Positions 21,901 through 32,694 of a stretch of 47,880 nucleotides of DNA are shown here, piece by piece; the first letter of the stretch is position 1, and each line of letters starts with the position of its first letter. Origin of the DNA: Vermamoeba vermiformis (taxonomy: Eukaryota > Tubulinea > Echinamoebida). A model generated the notes under the pieces. That model was not told the DNA's origin and did not search any database. It was given only the letters and a program-made list of their open reading frames with translations. Made by a program: the position numbers and the translations under genes. The DNA lies in the NCBI GenBank assembly GCA_045837725.1, contig JBEWZL010000196.1:1-47880 (forward strand), read 5' to 3'.

Positions 21901-24050
21901 GTTGTTACAGATCTTGTCCGACGCGAATCCGCAAAGCTTTGCGGCAATGAATAAGACAACTGTCGCGTATAAAAACAAAATCAAGTATGTGACTAGCATA
22001 TAATATATGGCGATAGTATACTAACGCTATTATTAGATTGACCTTGACTTGCCTGCAAACAGTTCAAACCCTCAGAATATTCGAGCACGAGTTTGTCAAG
22101 CATTTCTTCGAAATGACTGAAGTACCTGATATGGAGCTGCGAACGGCTCTAATGGTCGCGCTTAAGTACATCTCGAAGAATGTTTCCGCTGGTAAGTCAG
22201 ATGTGCTGCTCCAAACCTACCTATCGGTACTAAATTGCTTATTACAATAGATGAACTTAAGAGACACGAGCCTATTGTTGAAAAACTGATGAAATCTGGC
22301 GACTCTTACTTGCGCGAGCTCGGTCTGAAGATCATTAGACTCTTTGGCCCCGCGTCAATTAAGCGCCTGCTCACGCCTTTGCTGGCGTTACTTGACGACA
22401 CCGAGCACTACTGTCGCTTGCAAGGGCTCAAAACATTGATGCAGCTGATCAAGTCGGAGTTGTCAGCAGCGCAGAAAGAAGAAAAAGAACGACAATTGCT
22501 GTCAACTTCACCGCAACAGCTCAGCATGACCCCGCCTTCACCCTCATCCTCGCCCTCGTCCTCGCACATTGGCACCATTTCTATCAACAATATCAACACG
22601 AACAACGCGCCTAATATCATTCATCCGGCTAAACTTGCCGCGTTGCAGTACCTCCCGCCAGTACTGAAACGACTCGCTGATGTTAGTCCGTTAGTGGTCG
22701 TTAAGGCCTTGAAGATTATTAGCCTGTTCCGCCGCAGTCCTAAAGATAAAATGCCCTCGCCGAGACCCGCAGAGAAAGTCATTGGTAAGTAGATCCGGAT
22801 CTTTTGTTGGTGACGCGAAAAGCTAATGTTTCGTATCATTTAGAACCAGAAGTTCTTAATGAAAATGACATGGAAGATGACGGAGATTTCGAACGACCGA
22901 CGGACGAAGATGTGTTTTACAGCACGTACGTCGTCGAGCCCAATGTTGAGCGCATCCTCAAGCCACTCTATCGTCGTCGATTCGTCAACAGCATTGAGGT
23001 TAAGGTAAGCTTGCCGCCTTTGTGTTATATCATATCAGTATTGCCATATTAACCACTTCCTATAATAGATCGGAGTGTTAGATGTGTTGGGTACCACGCC
23101 GCACTTGCACACGCACCTCGGTGCTTTGAACTCAATTCTCAACACTGAAAATGTCACGACACTCGTGGAATTCTCGGACACGATGCGCAGTGAGGGCGTG
23201 CAGGTAATGATTAAGATTGATCAATTTAATAACATTACCATATTTGGCAAATTATCGAAATAAATATATATATATATTTATTTTTATATATTTATATATA
23301 TTTATATATATATTAAGCACGTCGTTAACTTTTTTCTTTTGGCAGATCTTGCAATACATTCCTTCGTTCATTCAAAGCATCAAAGCTGGTAGTCCTCTTA
23401 TTCGTCATCTAGTCCGCCTTGCCCAGCATTACGAACGCGAATTGACTCCTGTGCGTTGTGACTCGTTGTTCCACGTGCAATCCATCCATCAACTGCTCAA
23501 ACACAAAGAACCGAATGTACGACGACTAGCGATACATTTGTTAGGAAAAAAGGTAATATATATATATATAATTATACTAGCAATATTAACATTAATCAAT
23601 GCGTAGTGCGAGTTAAAGCCGAAATTTATTCCGACTTTGGCGCAGATGTGGGAAGATAAAAACACCAAGGTAATCCTAAGCGATGCCATTAATTAAATGA
23701 TTGTATTATAACTAAAGAATTATTAATAGGTGCGCAAAGAAGTGATTGAAGTCCTTGGTGATGTTGGCAAGCGACATCCGTCGTTCATTCCACTCATTTT
23801 GCAATCCATCGATGTAGATTCAAGCAACTCATTAATGGTAAGTCACTATAAATACTATAGTTATTACATATGTTGAAAAGAGCGCTTAGTATCGCTTTTT
23901 AATCGAAATTAACAAAAATGCAAATTTCTCGGATCCGAAATAATTTTTAATTTAAAAAAGGTTTGGCGCTCTCTATCGCTATCGTGGGGCATGCTTATAG
24001 GAAGTAACGCTAATTCCGATAACGAGGAGCTCGATGACTCGTCTTCATGA
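16492..24050 (+). CDS. NACHT NTPase fused to a long HEAT/ARM repeat superh helix (NLR-like)
   Basis: Eighteen exons join in phase to 1,854 residues: 16492-16674, 16982-18392, 19031-19178, 19232-19505, 19586-19872, 19918-20189, 20246-20354, 20422-20871, 20924-21722, 21767-21984, 22037-22191, 22251-22784, 22844-23004, 23069-23203, 23346-23552, 23646-23669, 23730-23837 and 23961-24050. Residues 97-104 are a Walker A (GDSGQGKT). A Walker B-like LILLVDGLEDV lies near 225-235 and a sensor-like ACRP near 263, the NACHT order. A helical region with FVDSSLAQFLSANFL (about 549) fits the NACHT winged-helix/superhelical end. From about 560 on, paired helices repeat, as in HEAT/ARM proteins. A Pro/Ser-rich insert lies in exon 12 and an acidic tail ends the protein. 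By analogy it is a switch ATPase that oligomerises on sensing a ligand; partners are unknown. There is no obvious N-terminal effector domain in the first 60 residues. Confidence 0.85.
18487..18996. repeat. block made almost only of T, C, G and A homopolymer runs
   Basis: About 510 bases consist of successive runs of single bases, up to about 50 long, with very few mixed words. It lies inside intron 2 of the NACHT gene (18393-19030). It reads as frames of poly-Phe, poly-Lys, poly-Pro and poly-Gly in all directions, which are meaningless. It is most likely a sequencing or consensus artefact over an unreadable simple repeat; its true length and content are unknown. The flanking exons join in phase, so the gene model is not affected. 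Confidence 0.85.
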
Positions 24051-24609
24051 AGATTCAAGTTGAAGATCTCGTCCGAGTAACAACGAGCTCGTTATTTATT
24101 TTTTGCGATGTAAAAATTGTACAAAGTCAACATAATCACCTCATAAAATACGTAAGTTCATTATTAATTACGCTAATAACCTCTTCAACGACTAATCATT
24201 TGGGTACGCGATCCGTACACGATCGTGGAGCTAAATCAATACTAACCCTATCACTCTGCGAGAATACTAAACGCTAGGCAATTAAACTTTGGTAATGTAT
24301 TATCTTATGAGATTGTTCTTCTCCTTCAAGACTCGTCGTAAATACTAATTACTCATTTAATTTAATTTATTATCTTTCCGAGCTAATCGGAGTATTATGT
24401 TAAATCCACAGATGTTAATCCGGTTTATTTTGTGTTTGGATGTATTATGCCTAATCCGGTTCATAATTTTCGAAAGTTCGCTAACGGGCCGTGTATTTCA
24501 TATTTACTCTTGCTGCAATAGAATGTTTAATATTTGCATTCGGTCGAAAGCATTGTTCCTCTTTTACGGTCATTTCACGAAATTCATAACTTGCAACGAC
24601 CACAACAGG
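24051..24609. other. intergenic
   Basis: AT-rich gap after the NACHT gene. No supported exon; short open frames have no motif. A likely 3' UTR and the promoter for the small membrane protein at 24610. Confidence 0.35.
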
Positions 24610-24768
24610 ATGGAACAAAAAGACTGCATTTGCCCTAGTACGTACGCCGGCCCACCATGGCTTGTAGCGATACTATTACTACCCGTTGTTTGCTGTCTGG
24701 CGGACACAGTGTGGCAGGGCTGCGATCCGTTCAACCGTTGGTGGAAGAGCTCACAAAAAACAGATTGA
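24610..24768 (+). CDS. 52-residue single-span Cys-containing membrane protein
   Basis: The small frame starts MEQKDCICPS and has one hydrophobic helix (WLVAILLLPVVCCLAD). A tail with Trp, Cys, Pro and Asn follows and ends KSSQKTD. The ATG at 24610 was chosen because it places two Cys just before the helix, as in the next small gene. The function is not known. A similar small protein lies 158 bases downstream, so the two may be an old tandem pair. Its size makes chance possible. Confidence 0.4.
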   Translation: MEQKDCICPSTYAGPPWLVAILLLPVVCCLADTVWQGCDPFNRWWKSSQKTD

Positions 24769-24926
24769 CCCGTTCATGTAATAACATAATTTGTATATTC
24801 GGTCGTGTACTTCATTTAGTTTATTTCGTATTGTTTACGAATAAACGATATTCTCGTGCTGTAAAGTTGCAGTTTTTATTTAATGAATAATTTTTAATCC
24901 ATTCACCACAGCCAGTCGTACTCACA

Positions 24927-25136
24927 ATGGATAGCCGACCTATATGCGATGAATGCAAGATGTCGTGGATGACAGTCTCGTTGCTGGCCATCGACGTAGT
25001 GCTCCTGCTCTTCGTCTTGGTTATGATGATCTTAGAAGAATGTTTTCGATGCTGCGGCAAAGTACGAGATATTCCTAAAAAGAATCTTGAATATGAACAG
25101 TCTCTAAAACCTAGTAAAGAGAATAAAGTAGAATAG
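24927..25136 (+). CDS. 69-residue single-span Cys-containing membrane protein
   Basis: Starts MDSRPICDECKMSW, with a CX2C before one membrane helix (residues about 15-37, rich in Leu/Val/Met). A Cys cluster follows just inside (CFRCC) and then a Lys-rich tail. The placement of Cys pairs on both sides of one helix matches the 24610-24768 protein. The juxtamembrane Cys could be palmitoylated; this is inference. No family is recognised. Confidence 0.5.
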   Translation: MDSRPICDECKMSWMTVSLLAIDVVLLLFVLVMMILEECFRCCGKVRDIPKKNLEYEQSLKPSKENKVE

Positions 25137-26478
25137 CTCAGTGGATTGCTTTCGGTTGCAGATGTTACGCGGAAGGAAGCAAACAATGCCCAGCTTCCGT
25201 ATTAAATAAATTATATTAATACAATATGATATCATCTATACTTGAAACCGTTTACATCTGACTTGCATTTGCATTGTCTTGACTTTTTTGCTGGATCTCT
25301 ACCGGAACGAAATCACGCTTTATTACTTGATGGAACAACGAGACTGCTACACTGCCCCTCTACACATTGCACTCGCCCATTTGGTTGACTAATATCATAC
25401 TATTAGTACGTCTAATCCTTCGGAATGCATTTGTGAAATGAAGATCATCGTCAGTTCAAGGAAAAACGCCGTCGAAGAAAGCAATTTCCATCGATATAAC
25501 ATAGAAGGCCTATCGATACCATTGTATTGTATTATGTTATATATGGCCGCAAACCTTATTGGTTCAGGCTCAAAATTTTGAAAGTTCTTTTCGAAATGGA
25601 TCAACAACACGACGCCACGTCCAAAAGGTTTCCCCTTTGGCTCAGAAAAAGCACTAAACAGCAAAGCAGGTTAACATATTATTTTGTGCAAGCTGTTTCA
25701 CTATGAGCAAAGCAAACAAACATTTTGAGGCATCAAACAACCTGCAATACTAACAGCCTGCTGTAAGTAATTATTATTAATATATGTATATATATTTTTT
25801 ATTTATTCTCGATTTCAGTTAGTTAGATCAACCAAATTTTTTTTTTAGATGCGCTTTAATATTAAAGCGCATATTTTTAGCGCTTAACGTTAGTAAATAA
25901 TAATTGCTGAAACGTGATCTAGCCCTTTTAGTAGTTTAAATTTATTAATAATCGCGGTGATGAGCGGAGCCTTTAATTTCAATTAAAGTTCTAAATTTAA
26001 GGGGTTCATACCTTCAAATATTACTATATAATTATGAATCATTTAAATTAATAGAACAATGAACTAATTATCGTTGGCAACCAGATCATGAAAACAGAAG
26101 ATTCTGAATGAACTTCGAATCTACACAGCCTTTACTCGCCTGAGAAACTAGTCGACATCAAGACTGCTCACTATACGATCCATTGAGTTCTCCCAGAAAC
26201 TTCTAATGTCAAACGTAGAAAGTTTTTCCTTGCCAACCAGATGCGTCTGGAAGTTGACGCCTGTCACCAGAAAACTACAAAAAGAAACGTCGCAGAGCGG
26301 AATTAAATTCAGTTATAATTTCGAGTTGAGAGTCATAGCACACAAAAGCTAGGATCCACGAGGCCTTCTTGCTTTACTACAAGTCTTTGGTAAGCCTTAA
26401 CGATCAGAACCAGATTCGCTCCACAAAATATTCCGATTAAGCGTCAATAGACTTACTAACACGAATTTATTATAGACA
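25137..26478. other. 1.3 kb intergenic region upstream of the receptor exon
   Basis: No supported gene. It contains a 24-base perfect palindrome (25849-25872) and AT-rich DNA near 25780 and 26030. The last ~250 bases run into the receptor start at 26479 and probably hold its promoter and 5' UTR; the sequence TTTATTATAGACA just before the ATG looks like an acceptor, so a 5' UTR intron is possible. Confidence 0.35.
25849..25872. repeat. perfect 24-base palindrome
   Basis: The 12-base arm ATGCGCTTTAAT is followed directly by its reverse complement. It could be a cruciform or a binding site for a dimeric protein. No second copy was seen in the window. Confidence 0.6.
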
Positions 26479-26742
26479 ATGAAGTTCCATATCATATTCA
26501 TGCTGCTTTTACAAGTAATCTGCGTCTTTGGCGTCATGCGAGTCGTATCTGTTCAGCCGATCTCTTCAACAATCAGTTCCGCAAAGATTCTGCGTGACGG
26601 CGAGATTCTTTGGGCTGAAATGCTCAATGCGCGCGGCGGAGTAAATATTAACGGCACTTTGCACCCCTTAGAACTGGTCTCAGTTGATATTGGTGCTCCA
26701 ACGGATGCAGAAATGGCTCAAAATGCTATTAATGCTATTAGA
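26479..26742 (+). CDS. first coding exon of a family 3 GPCR, cut by a LINE
   Basis: The frame begins with a signal peptide (to about residue 25) and then a type 1 periplasmic-binding-fold start (LRDGEILWAEMLNARGGVN), as in the ligand-binding Venus flytrap of class C receptors. It ends MAQNAINAIR at 26742. The last 12 bases recur at 43488-43499 next to the LINE 3' tail. There the receptor continues in the same frame with AVANGTYGEVHAMLVPFSSS on the minus strand. So this exon and the 35561-43499 body are two parts of one gene (798 residues when read together), now on opposite strands. The open frame after 26742 is LINE sequence. Confidence 0.8.
26731..26742 (+). repeat. LINE target-site duplication, left copy
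   Basis: AATGCTATTAGA lies directly before the LINE 5' end. The same 12 bases occur inverted at 43488-43499 directly after the LINE 3' tail. Receptor coding frame is kept when one copy is counted. Confidence 0.8.
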
Positions 26743-27951
26743 AAAGAGATAGAAGAGCACAACTGCGATATCGATTTATATTTTTCACGGTGATGAGGTA
26801 TGTCCCTAAGCACGTCGTACGACGAGCGCCGAAAAACTCTCCCCGCAAGGGTCGAGATTATAGACGAGCCGGCGCTCGATCGATACCCAACAAGGGCTGG
26901 CTCACCCTCGAACCAAATATTCTATTATACTGCAATTTATGGGGATCTCCCCAGTGGGCTATCGTATTATTTAGCAATATTTTTATTTTTATTTTTAAAT
27001 CTAAATGCATCCGCGATCGGTACCAAATTACTGCCGAAACCGGCGGTAAAATGCCCTCAACGGTGGAAATAATTTTATTAACAACATTCTGTACCTATAG
27101 TACCGATAGACAAAAACGCAAGAGAGACGAAGAGTCCGCTCCCGATCAAGAGGGTCAAAAGCGATCCAAAACAACGCAGACCAGTTTGCAAGACGTTGGG
27201 ATTACCACAGACCCCAAGAGCAAAGAAGCCAGCCCCGTTGTCAGTGGGGACATTGACACAGTGATTCGCGACTCTAACAAGAATGTTGCTGGTGCAGAAA
27301 AGCCGCACGATGAAGACACAAACCTGGTCGTTGACGGTCCTGGAACGGACAAGGTGGATGACTTCGACTTTGACGGAGCACTAGACCTAGCAGAGGCCGA
27401 GACCATTGTAATATCGCGTAAAGACCTGCACATCACGCTGGAGGCCTTCAAAGATAGATGCGAGAGGCTGGAAGGCTATAGCCACGCTTGGATGAACTTC
27501 AGTGCCACTGCGTTCTTTGCCAGATTCAACTCGGCAGAGAATACAGTAAGAGCCCGCGAGAGCCTCACTGCAGGGCTTGAGCTGTCTCAGCACCAGTTTA
27601 CACCCTTTAAAGCTGAAGACGAGTTACGTGCCATTATTCATGTTGGCAAGCTTAAAGACAAGGTGACAGCGGAGATGGTCAAGAACGCTGTCCAGAGCTG
27701 GATCAAGTCCATCAATGAAAAGCATGATGCTCTAGACAAATTCTGGCTGGACCCAAACCCGGCCAAGACAGTATACTATGTAGCAGGGCTCGGAGCAAAT
27801 TTACATGATAAGCTCCTTGCTCGTGTATCTCTTGTCGTCGGTGACCACAAGCTCAGTGTCACACCTTGTACAAACAATCACTTCATGCTGACCGGGTTCG
27901 ATGAATACACATTACCAGATGAGACCATTACCAGAGGTGTTCGCCGTACTG
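26743..27951 (+). mobile_element. LINE (non-LTR retrotransposon), 5' part with ORF1 start
   Basis: Runs from just after the target duplication through a GC-rich 5' UTR (to 27050) into ORF1, and breaks off at about 27951. The usual LINE truncation removes the 5' end; here the 5' end is kept and the 3' end is missing. The final nine bases GCCGTACTG are also the (inverted) last nine bases of the window, where ORF1 of the LINE at 43500-47880 continues in the same frame. Confidence 0.75.
27051..27951 (+). CDS. LINE ORF1, N-terminal part
   Basis: Starts at ATG 27051 and runs 300 codons to the break. It has a basic, nuclear-signal-like start (RQKRKRDEE), an acidic Asp-rich stretch and a mixed helical part (LHITLEAFKDRCERLEGY). 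LINE ORF1 products bind the element RNA as chaperones. No RNA-recognition motif or zinc knuckle is seen in this part. The reading frame passes without a shift into the minus-strand ORF1 segment at 47880-47525. Confidence 0.65.
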
Positions 27952-29355
27952 CTGCAAGAGTGACATCCAATCGTTCGTCAATCCGGCTTGAGCTTGTTCA
28001 AGCGTGCATTCATTGAACAAATAGCACTTGTTCCACTTTGTGAAGGCAGCGAAGTAGAGGTCTTGCTGAATGGCTGGCATGGGGATCGCAACGTTAGGAC
28101 TGTCCATGACCGCACCCAGAGCGCTAATGGCGTCGACTGATGTTACATTAGAGAAGCCATTCTCTTTCCACAGATTGACGTTGAGCAGCGACTTTCGGAA
28201 TACGTCTTGTCCTAGCCCCTCGAATACTCCAACTTTGCTCTGAGCAGGCTGAGATATAAAAGATAGAAAATCATAGGCAGCTTTTCTTCGATCGTCTTCG
28301 GTGAATCGAGACACGTAGCCACCATAACCAGGAGTAGCAAAAGGAGCGCGATTGATGCCTTGGGCGTCCATGAACTTGCACATATCTGCAGTGCAGGGCT
28401 CCATTTGATTCGTGTCTCGGTTGTAGACTTGCTTCGAACCAGGCGGTATTGAAACTCCTGTGACGTTCTCCACAACAGAGCCCCTGATTGGTCCTAGGAC
28501 GTCGCCGAACGATATGAACATTGCGCAGCGACCTTCAGCAAAGAGCGACATGGAGTCCCAAAAGTCGACCTCGAGTTCAGCTCCGTACTGAAGCATTTCC
28601 TTGTATAGCGACCATACTTGAGCAAAGCCAGTAGTGTTGGACATTGGTGCCATTGTTTCAGCATCGAAGAATACGCCTTGATGCGTGCCGTTGTATTGGA
28701 GGAATGGTGAAGCATAAACCATGAAGAAATACGCGTTCAAATCGAAAATAGTCGAGTTCTTCTTGCCAGTGCACGTAGCGTAGTCAGGAATGCCGTCTCT
28801 GTTCATGTCCACGCCTTGCAATGCCTTAGCAATTTGAATGTACTCGTCCCAAGTGGATGGAGGTGAGTTGAAACCAGCTTGCTGGAGGACATCAGTTCGG
28901 TAGTAGAGGAGCAGCGCATCCGCATCCATTGGCACCATGTAGATCTCGCCTTTGTAGACCGAAGTAGTCGTACGCTCGAAAGTAGCAATGTCGTACCATG
29001 CTATGGCAGCGTCATCACGCACCCAATCGCTGAGAGGTTGAAGGAGCGGTCGGATGTCGGGGTTGCAGTCGGGACACATAATTAAGAGGTAGAATTCGCT
29101 GCCTCCTCCTACGAATCCATCATAATACGGAGAGCCTTTCTTCAAGTCGGCAAGCATTTCGGATTGAAGATCAGCCTCGCTGAATGCGATGACGTTCACC
29201 GTGATCCCAGTTTGGTTGTAAAACGCATCCACGTTATTCTTACAAAGAGTGTAGAAGCCTCCGGTCCATGTAGCAATGTTGATTGAGGTGGCGTAGATGA
29301 TGACCACATGCAGGTGCAATCCCAGGAGCAAACCGATGAACACTTTGAAAGACAT
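27943..29355 (-). CDS. receptor ectodomain of solute-binding-protein type (MalE-like), 3' end cut
   Basis: One exon of about 470 residues. A signal peptide (residues 1-24) precedes a type 2 periplasmic-binding fold: INIATWTGGFYTLCKNNVDAF at the start, GEIYMVPMDADALLLYYRTDV and WDEYIQIAKAL in the middle, and a Ca-loop-like DMNRDGIPDYAT. This is the family 1 extracellular solute-binding pattern, made here with N-glycosylation sites and Cys, so for display outside the cell. In chytrid-like fungi such domains are found joined to seven-helix class C receptor cores (family knowledge, from memory). The reading ends at the inversion/LINE junction near 27943-27951 after SLLQQYG, so any membrane part lies elsewhere. 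Confidence 0.75.
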
Positions 29356-30433
29356 GGCGTGACGAACCTTAGAGAAATTAGAGCAAATTCACTTAAAAAA
29401 ACGAAATCTAACTTACCTCTCGTGGTGTTTTGTTGAAACAAATTGTTATTAATAAAAACAGAAGAACCGTCCCTTTTAATTCTGCGCTCTATAAATAGAA
29501 CGTTAAATTTCCGATAATAGATGACGGGTGCCAGTAGAATCGCCCATCATAAAATTTTACCTAGGCTTTGGCTTATACTGGTGTAAGCTTTTGTAACCGA
29601 TAACGTTTCGCGTCTGCCTTCTTTCCGGAAATTAATCGATTTAAAAAATTCAGAAAAATTGCGTTAATGTTATAAATAACTCATTGCAAGAATCGGTTGG
29701 ATCGCCAAGTTTACGCTGCCCCTATTTCTGTGAAGTGTAACTAATATTCCAACACATACTGAGAGCACTAATCGAGCTTCGCTGGTTAATTTTTTTCGGA
29801 CTGGTTTTAAGTTTCAAATACTGATAATAATACATACTACTATACTTACCTGCGCCATTCAGGCTGGTTCTCAAATAAAGTGTTTAGCGGTAACTCGAAT
29901 TGGTTGAGCGCTCGACATTTTAGCCACTAAACGCAAAATCTTATCTCTAATTGAGACTTAATTAAATTCCAATTAGCCAGTGTCCCTAAATTCAAAACTT
30001 TGCAAATCTAGCTTTAAGCGACGCCAAATGAGCTGGGTTTCTTCGGATCAGCTTCCGGTCATGGGTAAGCTTTGTTGCTTTATTGCACCACCATGCTATC
30101 TGCAAAGTGCAAATTATTCGTATGATTCGCTCTGGATATAAATTGCTCTCGAGATATTTGGAGATAGAATTCTGACTTATATTTGGGCCTGAAATAAACC
30201 GTCGTCATTTTCGTTCGCGTGTTTATTGGAAATAGTCTGCCTCGTTACTACAATACTCAGCTGTCATAAGCTTATCGAGCTCTTGATCTACGCACCTTAA
30301 TAAGTGCTTTAACGCAACCGCCTTACATGCTTCAAGTTATAAGAACAGTCCATGTGCGACCAATCGTACATTCTTTTATGCGGAAATAATAACATATATA
30401 ATGTGTATTATTTAATTTAGCCAGCGAGCGCAA
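29356..30433. other. intergenic, about 1.1 kb
   Basis: AT-rich; no supported exon or RNA gene. The first 100 bases include the 5' flank of the solute-binding receptor. A pyrimidine-rich stretch and an AATAAA-like word are present, but nothing specific. Confidence 0.35.
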
Positions 30434-31225
30434 CTAATGTTGAATTTGCGAGTAGCCAGATCGACTGCGAAGCTTGACGCCAAGAACAATGACCGCGACG
30501 ACCAAGCCAAGAATAGCTGCGCCCATAGTAGCACCCATGATAGTCATCGCATCAACGGTATAAACAATTGGCGTAGAAACTTCAACTTCAGCTGCGGATG
30601 GAGTTGTTTGCGTGTAATTGTTTTTGGCGTACCAGTCCCAGCCTGGAGATTGGACGAGGGTGTCTTGAATCGAATACGACAATACGGCGTACTCGATATC
30701 ACAGGCCCAAGTAGCATTGGCAATGGACTGGACACGGAAAGCAATGAGAGCGCGAATTTCGGATTTGGACAAAAGAGCGACGTAAGACATGGATGGAATG
30801 GCCGGCTGTCTTTCTTGGAACGTAGAACCTACGTCATTAAGTCCTTGAAAGGCCATAGTTGCAGTCACTTCTTCCAAAGATACGTTTCCGATCAAGCTGG
30901 TTACGAATTAATTAGTATTTTTTCGTATTTGAGGATCAAACTTGTCTTGGTACCTTATTATAGCAAAGTCATCTCCTGCAGTGTTGGATTGGAAGAACTT
31001 CTGGCTTGTGCAAGGACCATTGTAAAGCAGATCTGGCGCATTCGAACGTTGAGAATAGCTTGACAAGAACAATGCTGATGTTTTGTAATTTCCACCGCAG
31101 CTGTATGAGGTAGAGAAGGTGTATGGTCGAATTTGATGCAGCGCTGGAAGATAATCATCGGCCTTTGTCGCACTGAATCCAAATCCGAGGATCAAAACGG
31201 CGAAAATTAGTCTGGCTTTGAGCAT
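30434..31225 (-). CDS. type I single-pass surface glycoprotein, not recognised
   Basis: Exons 31225-30954 and 30896-30434 join in phase to 244 residues. A signal peptide (1-22, ending near KADD) leads a Cys-containing ectodomain with Asn-x-Thr/Ser sites. One membrane helix near the C terminus (TIMGATMGAAILGLVVAVIV) precedes a short basic tail (KLRSRSGYSQIQH). The tyrosine in the tail could be an endocytosis signal. It sits between the two receptor loci; a co-receptor role is possible but only a guess. Confidence 0.7.
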
Positions 31226-31857
31226 ATTATTTTGGCACGTGCTATCTACAGTTGTATTTCGAATTTGGCAAATACTGTTGAAGTTTTCTATTTATATTGC
31301 GACTGTCTGACACTGTATGATTTCAGATCGAACACAAACCTATTTCACACGAAGCACGGCATATTTTTCTATTTTCCTATAAATTACTAAGAAAAATAAA
31401 GCAACGTGCTGGCGTAATTTGTGATTATTGAGTTAAGCAATCAGATAAAATTGATTAACACTACACTTGTAAATTATGCATCCAACAATAAAAGAACCTA
31501 CCTAATTACGAGGAGCTGACAACTATAAATTTATAATGCGCTGTAATAGTATCTTATCCAAAATTAATGGCTAAGGTAACAGAGCTCGTGTGGAAGGTTT
31601 GATCGTCAAGATTGGTTGGACAGAGTTGCCCATTTAATGTATCAACATATATTGTCTATTGTGGGTTATATACATAATATGAATGACAAAATTAATATTA
31701 AGCAGTCAATTTTCCGAAGGCCGTTTTTTTTTCGCGTGCTGCTGTTATTTGAATTTCAACAAAACAACGATAAATAGACCTCACTTAGTATCAACTTTAT
31801 TGCTAATAGTTGTACTACACGAGGCATATATTTATTTGTATATAAGAATTACACACC
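31226..31857. other. divergent promoter region between two surface-protein genes
   Basis: Lies between start codons at 31225 (-) and 31858 (+). No exon is supported. AT-rich words are frequent near 31430-31530 and 31660-31850. Confidence 0.4.
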
Positions 31858-32694
31858 ATGAAGCTATCACATCTGTTTATTGTTGCATTTTATCTTGTAG
31901 CCTTTTGTTATGTCGCTTCAGGCGAGCGAAATGGTATGAATTAGCCTATTGTAGATACTATTGATATTATTGATATTATAATAATATTTTCGGTTGTTTT
32001 ACTGCCGCATCTCCATTTAATTTTTGGATTTCATTACCCTCTCGTGCAAATTGGCTGTAATAATTAAATATCGCTATAATATATTATTACAACACGAGAA
32101 TATCAATTCCTATTGTTTAAATAAGGAGTAATGAATAGAAATCAAATTACCGGCTATTTTTTCAAATAAATCTACTCCGTGTGGGTCATACCTGAGCACG
32201 TTCAAAACTAATAATACCATTATAATAAATATATAATATTAATAATACCCATTTTTTATCAAATTCCACCTGCATTTATTTTCCTGCGGCGATCAGATTG
32301 ACTAACGATATTTCCATTCAAATTAGAGCTAGAAGACATTTTCCAGACAAACAGCACTACCAACGGCACCGAAACTAACACCACAGTCGTTGAAGTTGAC
32401 CCATTTGCTGTCACAAACGAAACTTTTGCAAATCTGAACTACACTGCCGTCCAACTCAAAAAATCCTTCATTCGTCTTAGTTTCTCTGACAACCTCGGCG
32501 TAAACGTCGGATTTATCTGTGGTTTTGCCGGTCTCAACATTATTTGCTCCGTTCTGCTCGTGGTGCTATTAAAAGTCATAAACAAAAAAGCTCAAGAGGC
32601 GCAGATCAAGAACAAAAATGACGAGCTGGAGAGAAGGAAAGACGCTGAACGAAAGGCGCAGGCTGTTACGGGCAAGAGGATCAGAAAGTACTAA
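31858..32694 (+). CDS. 147-residue type I membrane protein with basic coiled tail
   Basis: Exon 1 (31858-31933) is little more than a signal peptide (MKLSHLFIVAFYLVAFCYVA). A 393-base intron with CTAAC near its end precedes exon 2 (32327-32694); the phases agree. The mature part has a Thr/Asn-rich segment with five or more N-glycosylation sites, then FVCGF-like membrane helix (about residues 95-117), and then a strongly charged Lys/Glu/Arg helix ending KRIRKY. The split start hides it from simple frame searches. No family is recognised. Confidence 0.7.

Noticed and set aside
24397-24609. Long N-terminal extension of the 24610 small protein
   Set aside because: Composition changes at 24610 and the Cys placement fits the later ATG.
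25395-25664. 89-codon minus-strand frame in the 25-26 kb gap
   Set aside because: No signal peptide, motif, splice sites or composition beyond chance.
26743-26793. Receptor frame continuing past 26742 (KEIEEHNCDIDLYF)
   Set aside because: It is open and helical by chance, but the 12-base duplication places the LINE start at 26743 and the true receptor continuation at 43487.
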